Below are positions 17,556-25,672 of a DNA stretch of 64,000 nucleotides, in pieces; the first letter of the stretch is position 1; every line of letters starts with the position of its first letter. The position numbers and the translations under genes were made by a program. This DNA comes from Saprospiraceae bacterium (GTDB lineage Bacteria > Bacteroidota > Bacteroidia > Chitinophagales > Saprospiraceae). The stretch is from NCBI GenBank assembly GCA_020629035.1, contig JAHDEC010000008.1:1-64000 (forward strand), given 5' to 3'. The notes beneath the pieces were generated by a model. The model was not told where the DNA came from, did not search any database, and saw only the letters and a program-made list of their open reading frames with translations.

Positions 17556-19009
17556 AAACTCCTCAAGAATATAACGATTTTGATAAAGCTCTTAGGTCTA
17601 AGATGGAAGGTTTTACCTTCGACTTTGAGCAAGATGCACAGGATAAATTCTTCGATACCTATGGTAGAGAAGCAATATTACCTAATGAGTCTTTTTTAAC
17701 CACTTTAAGAAAAAGCCTGCCGCTTTTAGTCTTACTTATGATGGTGATTGTTGGCTTGAGTCTTTGGGTTAAGGACTCTATTGACAATAGAAGACTACAT
17801 TCTGTGCCTAAGGTTGAATCTATTCAATTGATGGCAGATAATGGCAAGACACCTAGCACTGAAAAAACTATTCCAGCGCTTAAAAGTCCTTTAGGCAAGG
17901 TTGTTACGCAGGCTGAAACCACGGAGGAGGTTTTAACTGAAGCGCAAGAAGTTTTAGCTGCCAACAACATTGAACCTAAAAAATCCAAAGCATTACTAGC
18001 AAGTAAAGCAAGCAAATCTATAAACAACGATAAAACAACTAGTCAATCAATTCCTTCTACAAACATTAGTCGACCAAAAGCGATTTATGCTTCGGTAAAT
18101 CACAATGATCAAGGGATTTCCGATCAAGCTTCAAAGCCTTTAAAAGAAAGTAAATCTTCTTTTGATGGTTTTGTTGCTCAGGAGGAAAATGTTGTAGAAA
18201 AGTTGATTACTCAGGACATACTTAATCTTGATTATTTAGCTGCAAATGAAATAAGTTTATTCGATGTAGCAATCGATAAACCTACTATTGAAGAAGATTT
18301 AAAGTTTGCAAATTATGCTTCAAATAAGCATTTGCTAAAGAGATTCTCATATGGAATTAGCGGGAATTATTTTAATACGAAAACAAGCGCTGTAGCCAGT
18401 TTATCACCATCCTTAAGTGATGAGCAATCAAATAGAAAAGCAGCGTTTATTGCTCAGGATAATAACACCATATCTGATGGCTACGAAATAGGAATTAATA
18501 CCTTTTTTAGTATAAACAATTTCATACGCTTGCGTACAGGTTTAGCATACAATGAGTCCAATTACATGTATGCAAGAAGTAGAATTGACTACGGAAATTT
18601 TGCTGAACTGGATACACAAGCAAATGTATTTACTGAAGTTGCTGATGTCAAACAGCGATCACTTAAAATTCCATTAGGAGTGGACTTTATGTTTAAACCT
18701 AAGCGCTTAAACATAGCTTGTTATGCTGGTTCTTTAGTATCATACAGTACTTTGCTGGGCTCATTGCGAAATCCAGACCAAGCGTTAATAACACAAGAAT
18801 ATCATAATGCAACGACTGTGGAGCAAGTGCTAAATAGAAAGATTGCCTATCAAGTCCATGCTGGCATCGAATTCCCAATAGGAAACAAGCTTACCTTATC
18901 GGTTGAGCCGAATGTAGGATTTAATTCTAAACGATTTATCGTTAGCTCGAATGAATCAACTATTAAGACCTTAATGGAGTCGGGTATTGCTATGCGTTTG
19001 ATGTTTTAA
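17552..19009 (+). CDS. Sigma-factor partner: cytoplasmic segment, membrane helix and outer-membrane-type barrel
   Basis: This 485-residue protein has three parts. Residues 1-50 are soluble and acidic (KALRSKMEGFTFDFEQDA). A single membrane helix occupies about residues 53-74 (PLLVLLMMVIVGLSLWV) and has no signal-peptide cleavage site. A low-complexity Ser/Lys/Thr-rich linker runs to about residue 260. Residues 265-485 are alternating beta-strands of the PorT/OM barrel type, ending in SGIAMRLMF with a terminal Phe. If both predictions hold, the protein would span from cytoplasm to outer membrane with a periplasm-length linker. The ATGA overlap with the sigma gene and the anti-sigma-like N-terminus support a signalling role, which is an inference. 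Confidence 0.75.
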   Translation: MKTPQEYNDFDKALRSKMEGFTFDFEQDAQDKFFDTYGREAILPNESFLTTLRKSLPLLVLLMMVIVGLSLWVKDSIDNRRLHSVPKVESIQLMADNGKTPSTEKTIPALKSPLGKVVTQAETTEEVLTEAQEVLAANNIEPKKSKALLASKASKSINNDKTTSQSIPSTNISRPKAIYASVNHNDQGISDQASKPLKESKSSFDGFVAQEENVVEKLITQDILNLDYLAANEISLFDVAIDKPTIEEDLKFANYASNKHLLKRFSYGISGNYFNTKTSAVASLSPSLSDEQSNRKAAFIAQDNNTISDGYEIGINTFFSINNFIRLRTGLAYNESNYMYARSRIDYGNFAELDTQANVFTEVADVKQRSLKIPLGVDFMFKPKRLNIACYAGSLVSYSTLLGSLRNPDQALITQEYHNATTVEQVLNRKIAYQVHAGIEFPIGNKLTLSVEPNVGFNSKRFIVSSNESTIKTLMESGIAMRLMF

Positions 19010-20597
19010 TCTTAACCAGCTTTGAACGCTTTGGTTTTTTGAAAGAATGTGCTGGAATACTCGCAAGTTTCTTTAAATAAGGATGAAGTGGTTCATATCG
19101 GGAATTCTCAAGCTTTTGTCTACTCATTAAGTAAGTCAACACAAGATCCCAAAGTTGTTCGAATGGAATAATCTCCACTAAATCGGAACCACCATCAAAT
19201 TTTAGCGGGACTTCAGCTAACTTTTTCCTATATTTTTCAGAATGTCTAGCCACAGCCTCTGGGTGGAAGTTTTGCTTAGAAATGACAAGCAACATTTTAA
19301 TAAAGCAGTTGTTTCTAAAGGATTTGTTTTTGACTAAATGCCTTCCTGCATAACTTTTTAGTGACTCCTCACTATCAATCATTTTGTCAAATTTCCCGTT
19401 AACTAGATCAAATAGATACTTGCAAATTATGAGCGTAACATTCATTGCCTTCTTGTCATTGGAAAAAAGGACAGCATCATTTATATATTTATTGATCTTA
19501 AATGAATTTGAATGTTCTTCAGAACTCATGGTAAGTTTAGCTAATAAATGATAATATGCCTGAAATAATTTCCATCTGTTTCTTAAAGGAGCAGTTTGTC
19601 GACCGAGTGCCTTGCTCGATAGTGCTGAATCTAAAAGCGATTTAGCATAATCATAATTGCTCTGTCTTAATTCGATGAGAAACAGATATTGAATAGCTGA
19701 AAACCACTGAGCCTTATTTTTTTCTGTATGCTCTAATACTTGGGTAAGCATTTCTTTGGCGTCTTCAAGCATATTCGAAGCCAAGCAACTATAAGCATAA
19801 TAGTTTCTGAATAAACTTGCTCCAAAAACATCAATACTCTCACCTCGCTGCGTTAGTTGTCTTATAGCTTCCGTACAAACTTTTCTGCAGCCAGCATAAT
19901 CCTTTATGCTTAGGAAATGATATACTCCTACAAGGTTGGAAATACGATAAAAAGTATTAGAACCATCTTCATTAAAGTGTAGCTTTAATTCATCATAAAA
20001 CTTTTTTGACTTTACCTTAAATTCAGGGCTTAATTCTTTTTTTATTGAAAACTCATTGGCTAACTGAGATTGATACCATTCAGCTTTAATCTCAAGATTT
20101 AGCATTTCATTTAATGAACAAACTTTATCGTAATAGTATTGAGACAGTTTTTTATCTTCAGTAAAAGTGGCGTAATGAAAGAATAAGTACCGAGCCATTT
20201 TTAGTCCAATATCAACAAATCTAAATTTTTCAGCTAGTTTGAAGGTTTTTTCTGCTAAGGCCATAGCAGAACTTCTATATTGTTTTGATATTAAGAACGT
20301 AACACACAAACTGTTTAAGTGGACCTTGTAGAATGCTATTTGGCTAGCGTTGTGTTTTTTACTCTTAGGATTGAAATTGACAATATGCTTTTTAAGCTTC
20401 TCTTTGATTCTGTAAGCACCCGCTTTTTCTTCTTTTGATAAAATGATTTTCCCTAAATCTAATTCTTCAGCGCTATAGAGCACTAAGGACTCCATAAGTT
20501 CACTTTCAATATTCGGTAAAGATTTTAGAAATAATTCATTTTTCTCTTCACTAATAAATTTCCTAGAGAAATCAATTAACTCTTGCAGCATTAACAT
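18990..20597 (-). CDS. Helical-repeat (TPR-like) protein of unknown function
   Basis: This is a 535-residue soluble protein without signal peptide or membrane helix. The sequence is nearly all helical with TPR-like pairs, such as AMALAEKTFKLAEKFRFVD, FGASLFRNYYAYSCLASN and DYAKSLLDSALSS, and a basic C-terminus (KKPKRSKLVKIK). No enzymatic or DNA-binding domain is evident. Its 3' end overlaps the convergent barrel gene by 20 bases. Its upstream region holds an imperfect inverted repeat and, on the other strand, a 22-codon ORF. Similar long helical proteins beside sigma/barrel modules are seen in Saprospiria-type genomes, but none has a known job. Met codons at 20597 and 20591 are both possible starts. 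Confidence 0.7.
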   Translation of the reverse strand: MLMLQELIDFSRKFISEEKNELFLKSLPNIESELMESLVLYSAEELDLGKIILSKEEKAGAYRIKEKLKKHIVNFNPKSKKHNASQIAFYKVHLNSLCVTFLISKQYRSSAMALAEKTFKLAEKFRFVDIGLKMARYLFFHYATFTEDKKLSQYYYDKVCSLNEMLNLEIKAEWYQSQLANEFSIKKELSPEFKVKSKKFYDELKLHFNEDGSNTFYRISNLVGVYHFLSIKDYAGCRKVCTEAIRQLTQRGESIDVFGASLFRNYYAYSCLASNMLEDAKEMLTQVLEHTEKNKAQWFSAIQYLFLIELRQSNYDYAKSLLDSALSSKALGRQTAPLRNRWKLFQAYYHLLAKLTMSSEEHSNSFKINKYINDAVLFSNDKKAMNVTLIICKYLFDLVNGKFDKMIDSEESLKSYAGRHLVKNKSFRNNCFIKMLLVISKQNFHPEAVARHSEKYRKKLAEVPLKFDGGSDLVEIIPFEQLWDLVLTYLMSRQKLENSRYEPLHPYLKKLASIPAHSFKKPKRSKLVKIKTSNA

Positions 20598-20780
20598 ATA
20601 AAAAAAATTATCAATCAGTTTCGAGATATTTAAAATCGCAACTTGTTGATTATCAATAAAAACAAGTCATTTATATCCCGATAATCAAGTAAATATAAAA
20701 AAAATATATTGAGTTAAATGACCACTAAGCTTTTTATTTATCTACTTAATTTTAAAGTATAAACCTAAAATTTGAGAATT
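20598..20780. promoter_or_regulatory. AT-rich divergent region with imperfect inverted repeat
   Basis: This is an A/T-rich divergent spacer between the helical-repeat gene and the small ORF at 20781. ACTTGTTGATTATC (20641-20654) and GATAATCAAGT (20680-20690) form an imperfect inverted repeat; the region 20693-20712 is almost pure A/T. Two promoters could fit here, but no exact TAnnTTTG box stands out. Confidence 0.4.
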
Positions 20781-20849
20781 ATGCCAGCTTGGTTAGAAGA
20801 ACTATTAATAGCTATGGGAATTATTGAAGACGAATCGCAAGGCTTCTAA
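20781..20849 (+). CDS. Possible 22-residue peptide gene
   Basis: An ATG at 20781 opens 22 codons ending in TAA at 20849. The peptide starts MPAWLEELLIAMGIIED and ends SQGF. It would form an acidic amphipathic helix (net charge about -4). It is divergent from the helical-repeat gene and is preceded by a long A/T tract with TTTGAGAATT just before the start. A cUUCGg-capped hairpin lies about 120 bases downstream. Nothing shows that it is translated; it is listed because the rest of the 447-base gap has no other gene. It could be chance. Confidence 0.3.
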   Translation: MPAWLEELLIAMGIIEDESQGF

Positions 20850-20970
20850 TTTCTCTAGATAAGAAAAAATCTTTTTGTTTTTAAAGGATTCCTAACCGAA
20901 TCCGGATACATCGTAAATGACTTTTATTTTGGTCAATAAATTGAATTTGCGAACAGTTACCTCAGCAATT

Positions 20971-20988
20971 CAGGCTCTTCGGAGCCTG
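20971..20988 (+). other. UUCG-capped hairpin
   Basis: CAGGCTC-TTCG-GAGCCTG is a perfect 7-bp GC-rich stem with the extra-stable cUUCGg tetraloop on the plus strand. Flanking TTACC and GGTAA can extend it across an internal loop. No T run follows on the plus strand. It may act as an RNA 3'-end stabiliser or as part of a small RNA, or it may end the minus-strand pxp transcript (56 bases past its last stop). Confidence 0.55.
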
Positions 20989-21044
20989 AGGGTAATTGTG
21001 CTTAATGCACTTTGTGTCTCAAGTCTACCTAAATAAAAAGGGTA

Positions 21045-21872
21045 TTATAGGTACCGATGATGGAATGTAAAGCTTTCTGTCATCGGGACTTGGGCAAATT
21101 TCGCTAAATTTAATTGATCTAAATACGCTACTCTTGGATATCCGCCCGTTACTTGGCAATCCTTCGACAGTACTATAAGTTTTCCATCTTGTGTAGCCTG
21201 TATTATACCAGGAAACACCGGCACAGATTTAAATCGTTCGACCGATACTAATGCTTTGGGTAAACTTTCTTTTATTATAAAAGCCATTCTGCTAAAACTA
21301 TTACTCTTGCGCAAAGTAGTATGGCTAAACCAATGCTTGTTGGTTTCACAAAGCACATCCCATTCAGGACCTTTAATAAATGATATTCGACCGTCTTGAT
21401 TAGGAACGAGCTCGAGATTTAATGCTATCTGATTCTGTATTTGAACACGATTAAATCTTAAATGGTCTCTGGCTTTTAAAGGGTATGGGGAATCTTGTTG
21501 CCATCCACCTTGAATGGCTATGTAACCAATATTTTCACTTTGACACGGTCCTCCTTTTAGTACATCCCCTGGAACAAAAGAAATAGGCTTATTGCGGGGA
21601 ACGGCTAGACCATTTTTTTTCCAGGACATATCTGCACCTGTTAAACATATTTTCGTCGATTGATTAAATAGCAATGCTGGTCCCAGCATAAAGGACTCTA
21701 ACACACAAACATTCGGTGGATTTTCAAGTATATGATTTGCCAAGTTTGCTGATAAACGGTCTATAACTCCACCGCAAGATTGTCCATAAAAGGCATCTCC
21801 TCTTTTACCTAAAGACTGCACGCTAAGAAAGTTGCCAGGCCGTAAAACTTCCACCATGTTTGCTAAACTCAT
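21045..21872 (-). CDS. pxpC: 5-oxoprolinase subunit PxpC (biotin-dependent carboxyltransferase-like)
   Basis: This is the third subunit of the ATP-dependent 5-oxoprolinase PxpABC, which opens 5-oxoproline (pyroglutamate) to glutamate. The 275-residue protein has the KipA/AHS2 fold. It begins VLRPGNFLSVQSLGKRGD, followed by GGVIDRLSANLANHILEN, the FVPGDVLKGG loop and, near the end, VTGGYPRVAYL. It is slightly shorter than the usual 290-330 residues but all blocks are present. The ATG overlaps the stop of pxpB by 4 bases. It is the last gene of the five-gene minus-strand operon. The alternative annotation as urea-carboxylase-like subunit is excluded by the neighbouring pxpA and pxpB. Confidence 0.9.
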   Translation of the reverse strand: MSLANMVEVLRPGNFLSVQSLGKRGDAFYGQSCGGVIDRLSANLANHILENPPNVCVLESFMLGPALLFNQSTKICLTGADMSWKKNGLAVPRNKPISFVPGDVLKGGPCQSENIGYIAIQGGWQQDSPYPLKARDHLRFNRVQIQNQIALNLELVPNQDGRISFIKGPEWDVLCETNKHWFSHTTLRKSNSFSRMAFIIKESLPKALVSVERFKSVPVFPGIIQATQDGKLIVLSKDCQVTGGYPRVAYLDQLNLAKFAQVPMTESFTFHHRYL

Positions 21873-22495
21873 TGAGCAATAATGTTTATCTGATCACCGA
21901 TACTAAATGCCCTTGATTCCAACTGAGTTAAATAAACTTCGTCACATTGACCAAGAATATGCCAGCCACCAGGGCTCGATGTTGGGTAGATACCTACATA
22001 AGGTCCACCAAGCGCAAAAGCACCCTTCGGAACCCGAGTCCTTGGATTCGATCGTCTTGCTAGATGGAATTCATTCTTTAAACCTGTCAAATAGAAAAAG
22101 TTTGGTAAAAAGCCAAACATGCCTACTGTAAAAACATGTTTGCAAATGGCTTGTACAGTTTCTGATACTGTTTTTCCTATTTGATGAGAAACCCAAGCTA
22201 AATCCTCTCCTTTAGCAAAATCTACGGCTATAGTATGCTTGCTAGGCTTTAATACCATCTCGTGGCATTGGTCAATAAGCTTCCGCATATTTACTTTGAC
22301 GGAACTATCAAGTATAATGCAAAGTTCAGTCGAAGTGGCGATGACATCTAAAACACCATCAGGCTTTAGCTTTTGTATCCTTTGTCCAAGCATCGGAAGT
22401 AACAATGGATCTAAAGCATTTCCCCTCAGAAAAACAACATCATCCAGAAATTGGTCAATGTTTAGCAATTGGCGATTATACGATATGGTATCCAT
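21869..22495 (-). CDS. pxpB: 5-oxoprolinase subunit PxpB (KipI/AHS1 family)
   Basis: This is a 208-residue AHS1-type subunit that pairs with PxpC in 5-oxoproline hydrolysis. Key blocks are FLPNFFYLTGLKNEF (usually GF.PGF.Y), RRSNPRTRVPKGAFALGG and GIYPTSSPGGWHILGQ. The latter two are very close to the conserved R...P.R.VP.GSV...G and YP...PGGW..IG motifs. It is in the size range for KipI homologues (about 200-240). Its start lies 20 bases inside pxpA. The canonical FxPGF is altered to FLPNF here, a small change in an otherwise normal protein. Confidence 0.9.
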   Translation of the reverse strand: MDTISYNRQLLNIDQFLDDVVFLRGNALDPLLLPMLGQRIQKLKPDGVLDVIATSTELCIILDSSVKVNMRKLIDQCHEMVLKPSKHTIAVDFAKGEDLAWVSHQIGKTVSETVQAICKHVFTVGMFGFLPNFFYLTGLKNEFHLARRSNPRTRVPKGAFALGGPYVGIYPTSSPGGWHILGQCDEVYLTQLESRAFSIGDQINIIAQ

Positions 22496-23234
22496 TACTT
22501 TTCAAGGTTTTTCTAGTAACTTTTAAAATAGATAATGCATCTGTTGTATCACTATGTACACATATAGTCTGCGCTGTCAAAGTTTTCGAGTAGCCGCTTT
22601 GCACGGGCATTTTCTGATATTTTGTCCAATGTTGTAGCTGCTTAGCTACGCCTTCTGAATTTATAAGAACACTGCCTTCCTGACTTCGAGGCTTCAATGT
22701 GCCTGCTGTCGTATAGGCTCGATCAGCAAAAATTTCGTTCCAAAATCGAATACCTTTTGTCGCGGCAATGCTTTCAATCACTGAGCCAGACAAACCGTAC
22801 AGCATACCATTAAACGAGCGATTAATTAAATAATCACAAAACGCTTCAGCCAAATCTTTATTCATACAAATATCGTGATACAAAGCTCCGTGTGGTTTGA
22901 TGTGGTGTATGTCTAGCTCCATAGTTAAGCACAAGTCTTCAAAGTTGTCCAACTGTTTATCAAGCTGGCTAAATAACGCTAGCTTTGAAATATTAAGCGA
23001 TTTTCTCCCAAAATTTACTCGATCCTCATACGCAATATGTGCACCAATTTTTACTCCATGCTTAGCTGCTAATCCACAAGTAATTTGCATGGTTTCATTG
23101 GTTCCAAAATGTCCACCAACTGCTATATTACACGAACTAATGAGCGGCATTAATTTATCATCAATGTAAGCATGATTAGTCGAGTGTTTTTCGCCTAAAT
23201 CAGCATTAATATCTATCCTCAGCAGGTCTGTCAT
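22476..23234 (-). CDS. pxpA: 5-oxoprolinase subunit PxpA (LamB/YcsF family)
   Basis: This is a 252-residue TIM-barrel-like catalytic subunit of 5-oxoprolinase. It carries the signature start DINADLGEKH, then MPLISSCNIAVGGHFG, GVKIGAHIAYEDRVNFGRK (standard form IGAHPSY.D..GFGRR), IKPHGALYHD and EIFADRAYTTAGTLKPRS, ending TICVHSDT. The P-to-I change in IGAHPSY is a family variant. The stop/start overlap with the Nramp-like gene is 4 bases (ATGA), and 20 bases are shared with pxpB. Expression should be tightly coupled. Confidence 0.93.
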   Translation of the reverse strand: MTDLLRIDINADLGEKHSTNHAYIDDKLMPLISSCNIAVGGHFGTNETMQITCGLAAKHGVKIGAHIAYEDRVNFGRKSLNISKLALFSQLDKQLDNFEDLCLTMELDIHHIKPHGALYHDICMNKDLAEAFCDYLINRSFNGMLYGLSGSVIESIAATKGIRFWNEIFADRAYTTAGTLKPRSQEGSVLINSEGVAKQLQHWTKYQKMPVQSGYSKTLTAQTICVHSDTTDALSILKVTRKTLKSNGYHIV

Positions 23235-24430
23235 AAGAAAAGCACACTATATAAACTTCTACAAGCAATCAACACGCAAACAGCTATAATGATAAAGCTT
23301 ATTAAGTTTTGTCGTTTACTATTTATGTAGCTTCCGAGGACCGTTGATTTATTCATAATGTAGAGCAGAAAAACGGCAACCGCAGGTAACAGTATTCCAT
23401 TCGCTACTTGGGCAAATTGGATTATTAATATCGGTTTGTAACCTCGCAAAAAGAAAGCTAATCCCAAGCCGAGAATACTTAACCAGACCATTCTATAGTA
23501 CACACCATTTTCTTTCCAATCAAAGAGCCCTTTAGCTGTTAATGCCGCTGCTAAAGGAGCAGTAATGGCGCTGCTTAAACCTGCTGCAAACAAGCCTATA
23601 CTAATGCCCCATTTTGCGTAATCCCCAAGAAGTGGCTCGAGTTGTATAGCCATATCGGCCGCATTTTGTATCGATTCTCCACGCTTAAATAGGGTAGAAG
23701 CAGCAGTAATCATAATGGTTAAAGAAACAAAACCTCCAAGAATAATAGCCACTAAATTTTCTCGTTTTACAAGTCCCAAATCTTCAGGATTTTGCCATTT
23801 TTTACTTATCAGTGAAGAATGCATAAACAAATTATAAGGCACAACCGTCGTACCAATAAGCCCAATAATTAGTAGCAAATCTGTACCAGAAGGGAAACTT
23901 GGGACAAATCCTTTGATCAGCATTGACCAGTTAATATCGACAAGAAATAACGTAACTAGAAAGCACAAACTCATCAGAATTACTAAGCCGACCAACAGTT
24001 TCTCGATCAAATGATATTTGCCAAACCACAAAAACAAACCAGCTATGCTCATTAAACAAATAGCACTGATAGTTCCATCAAGCCCGATCGTCTCCAAACC
24101 TAATATTGCACCCGATAAATTGCCAGCTTCATAGGCAGCATTTCCAATAACAATGGCTCCAAAAGCAAGTAAAATAAAGACTATATTTTTAAAACCTTTA
24201 CCACTGTGTTTGCGGATAGCTTCAGCCAAACCTTCACCACTAATGAGGCCTAATCTCGCGGTCATTTCTTGCAGCACTAAAGTGGCAATAATTGAAAAAA
24301 TCAAGGCCCAAATCAGGCTGTATCCGGCCAATGCTCCAGATTTAGTGCACAGGGTAACTGTGCCCGGGCCGATAAAGGCAGCGGCTACCAGAGTACTTGG
24401 CCCGAACCATATGTTTTTGTTTTTTCTCAA
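23231..24430 (-). CDS. Nramp-family transporter lacking canonical metal-binding residues
   Basis: This is a 399-residue protein with 11 predicted helices, of the Nramp/SLC11 fold. In true metal transporters TM1 carries DPGN and TM6 carries MPH, which together bind Mn/Fe. Here TM1 reads GPGT (residues 21-24) and TM6 reads VPY (197-199, in TVVPYNLFMHS). The coordinating Asp, Asn and Met are gone, so divalent metal transport is unlikely. Its position inside the 5-oxoprolinase operon (4-base overlaps on both sides) suggests uptake of 5-oxoproline or a related compound. The start is a TTG at 24430 (TTGA overlap); the next Met would delete TM1. Similar YcsG-type proteins accompany kip/pxp genes elsewhere. 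Confidence 0.85.
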   Translation of the reverse strand: MRKNKNIWFGPSTLVAAAFIGPGTVTLCTKSGALAGYSLIWALIFSIIATLVLQEMTARLGLISGEGLAEAIRKHSGKGFKNIVFILLAFGAIVIGNAAYEAGNLSGAILGLETIGLDGTISAICLMSIAGLFLWFGKYHLIEKLLVGLVILMSLCFLVTLFLVDINWSMLIKGFVPSFPSGTDLLLIIGLIGTTVVPYNLFMHSSLISKKWQNPEDLGLVKRENLVAIILGGFVSLTIMITAASTLFKRGESIQNAADMAIQLEPLLGDYAKWGISIGLFAAGLSSAITAPLAAALTAKGLFDWKENGVYYRMVWLSILGLGLAFFLRGYKPILIIQFAQVANGILLPAVAVFLLYIMNKSTVLGSYINSKRQNLISFIIIAVCVLIACRSLYSVLFL

Positions 24431-25554
24431 GGATATTGCTTTCGCATTTTATAAGCATACAGCGCAAAACTTGCCAACCAATGTTCACCACTATAATCAC
24501 CATCTGCCATTTTGCCCAGTGAATAATCTAAATGTTCGTCAGCTAATTGTCTGCTTGCAGTATCGTCCGTTAGGACATCCGATAGAGGATATAAACACCA
24601 AGCTCGAGAAAAATTTAATCCATCTAAATGCACCAATTTACCATCGCTTCGGTCCTTCACAATGGCTGGCTCTAAAGACCATCCTTCGATAGCGTAGTTT
24701 GGAAAGAAATTATCCAACCATTTAAGAAAATCTTCCTTAGATAATACTTTTCTCATAAGGTCCATTTCTTGCAGGCAAGGTGATAAGAAATCGTAGCCAC
24801 TTGGTTCCCACGACATTGGACAAGCTACATCATCAGTATAGGAGGATTTTGCTTTTTGTTCAATGCTGTTTTGTAGTGCTGTATCACCGCACCCGACAGC
24901 ATAATCATAGGCAAAACTTAATCCAAATGCGGTATTTGAATGTTCACCTACCCGAATAGGATAGACAAGTTTAGGCAGGTATGCTATATACTTTTCTGAG
25001 ATGAGTTTTGTGAGTGGCTGAAGTATTTTAAACCAAGTTTGCGCATCAGGATCATCCCAGCTTTTTAGTTCTTCAGCGAGCACTAAGAGCCATGCCCATC
25101 CATATGTTCGCTCAAAACTTTTTGTATACCTATTTAAGGAGAAGTAAGCGATTTCTTGTTCAATGTTTTCTTTAGTAAAATGCTGGTTCATAATACTTCT
25201 AACCTCTGTTCCTTTGGCTAGTTCTGGAAAAGTTTTAAGCAAATAAATCATCGACCAATGTCCATGAACTGCAGAATGCCAGTCAAAGCATCCATAGAAT
25301 ATAGGATGGTGCACAATAGGCATGGCCAAATCACTTTCTTTTGCCAGGATATGGCCCGATTTATAGGGTAATGGATTAGTTACACATTTCAGCGGTAGTT
25401 CGATGATCTTGTTAGCGGCCTCTAAGTCAAGGTTTTGAAGTGATATTTTTTCACTTGCTTTCTTAGCTTTTGTGGGCGTTTCATTTTTACTCGCTGGGTC
25501 ATTACAAGCCATGAATAGCATCAGGCTAAATAATAGGAATATTGGGTACTTCAT
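24427..25554 (-). CDS. DUF2891 family lipoprotein
   Basis: This is a 375-residue DUF2891 protein with a lipoprotein signal (MLFMACNDP). The fold is predicted as an all-alpha (alpha/alpha toroid-like) domain. Conserved blocks include HPIFYGCFDWHSAVHGHW (His-rich centre), RTYGWAWLLVLAEEL, RVGEHSNTAFGL, CPMSWEPSGYDFLSPCL and SGEHWLASFALYA. The clustered His, Trp and Asp residues suggest a hydrolase or glycan-binding site, but the family has no proven activity. It is the first gene of the operon with the Nramp-like transporter and pxpABC. An extracytoplasmic step that produces or captures the operon's substrate is a reasonable inference. Confidence 0.85.
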   Translation of the reverse strand: MKYPIFLLFSLMLFMACNDPASKNETPTKAKKASEKISLQNLDLEAANKIIELPLKCVTNPLPYKSGHILAKESDLAMPIVHHPIFYGCFDWHSAVHGHWSMIYLLKTFPELAKGTEVRSIMNQHFTKENIEQEIAYFSLNRYTKSFERTYGWAWLLVLAEELKSWDDPDAQTWFKILQPLTKLISEKYIAYLPKLVYPIRVGEHSNTAFGLSFAYDYAVGCGDTALQNSIEQKAKSSYTDDVACPMSWEPSGYDFLSPCLQEMDLMRKVLSKEDFLKWLDNFFPNYAIEGWSLEPAIVKDRSDGKLVHLDGLNFSRAWCLYPLSDVLTDDTASRQLADEHLDYSLGKMADGDYSGEHWLASFALYAYKMRKQYP

Positions 25555-25672
25555 GCTTGCTTAATTGCTTATAGAGTCTCCAAGATAATAAATAGCGAGC
25601 AAAGCAACTGAGTAGCTGTTTGGTAGTTGAATTTTATCTAATTTCGAGTAACATTGATCAAAAATCTGATGC

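Noticed and set aside
23231-24430. Plain Mn/Fe Nramp transporter
   Set aside because: The metal-binding DPGN and MPH motifs are replaced by GPGT and VPY.
24153-24692. 179-residue plus-strand ORF across the Nramp/DUF2891 junction
   Set aside because: It runs antisense to two well-supported overlapping genes and has no recognisable domain.
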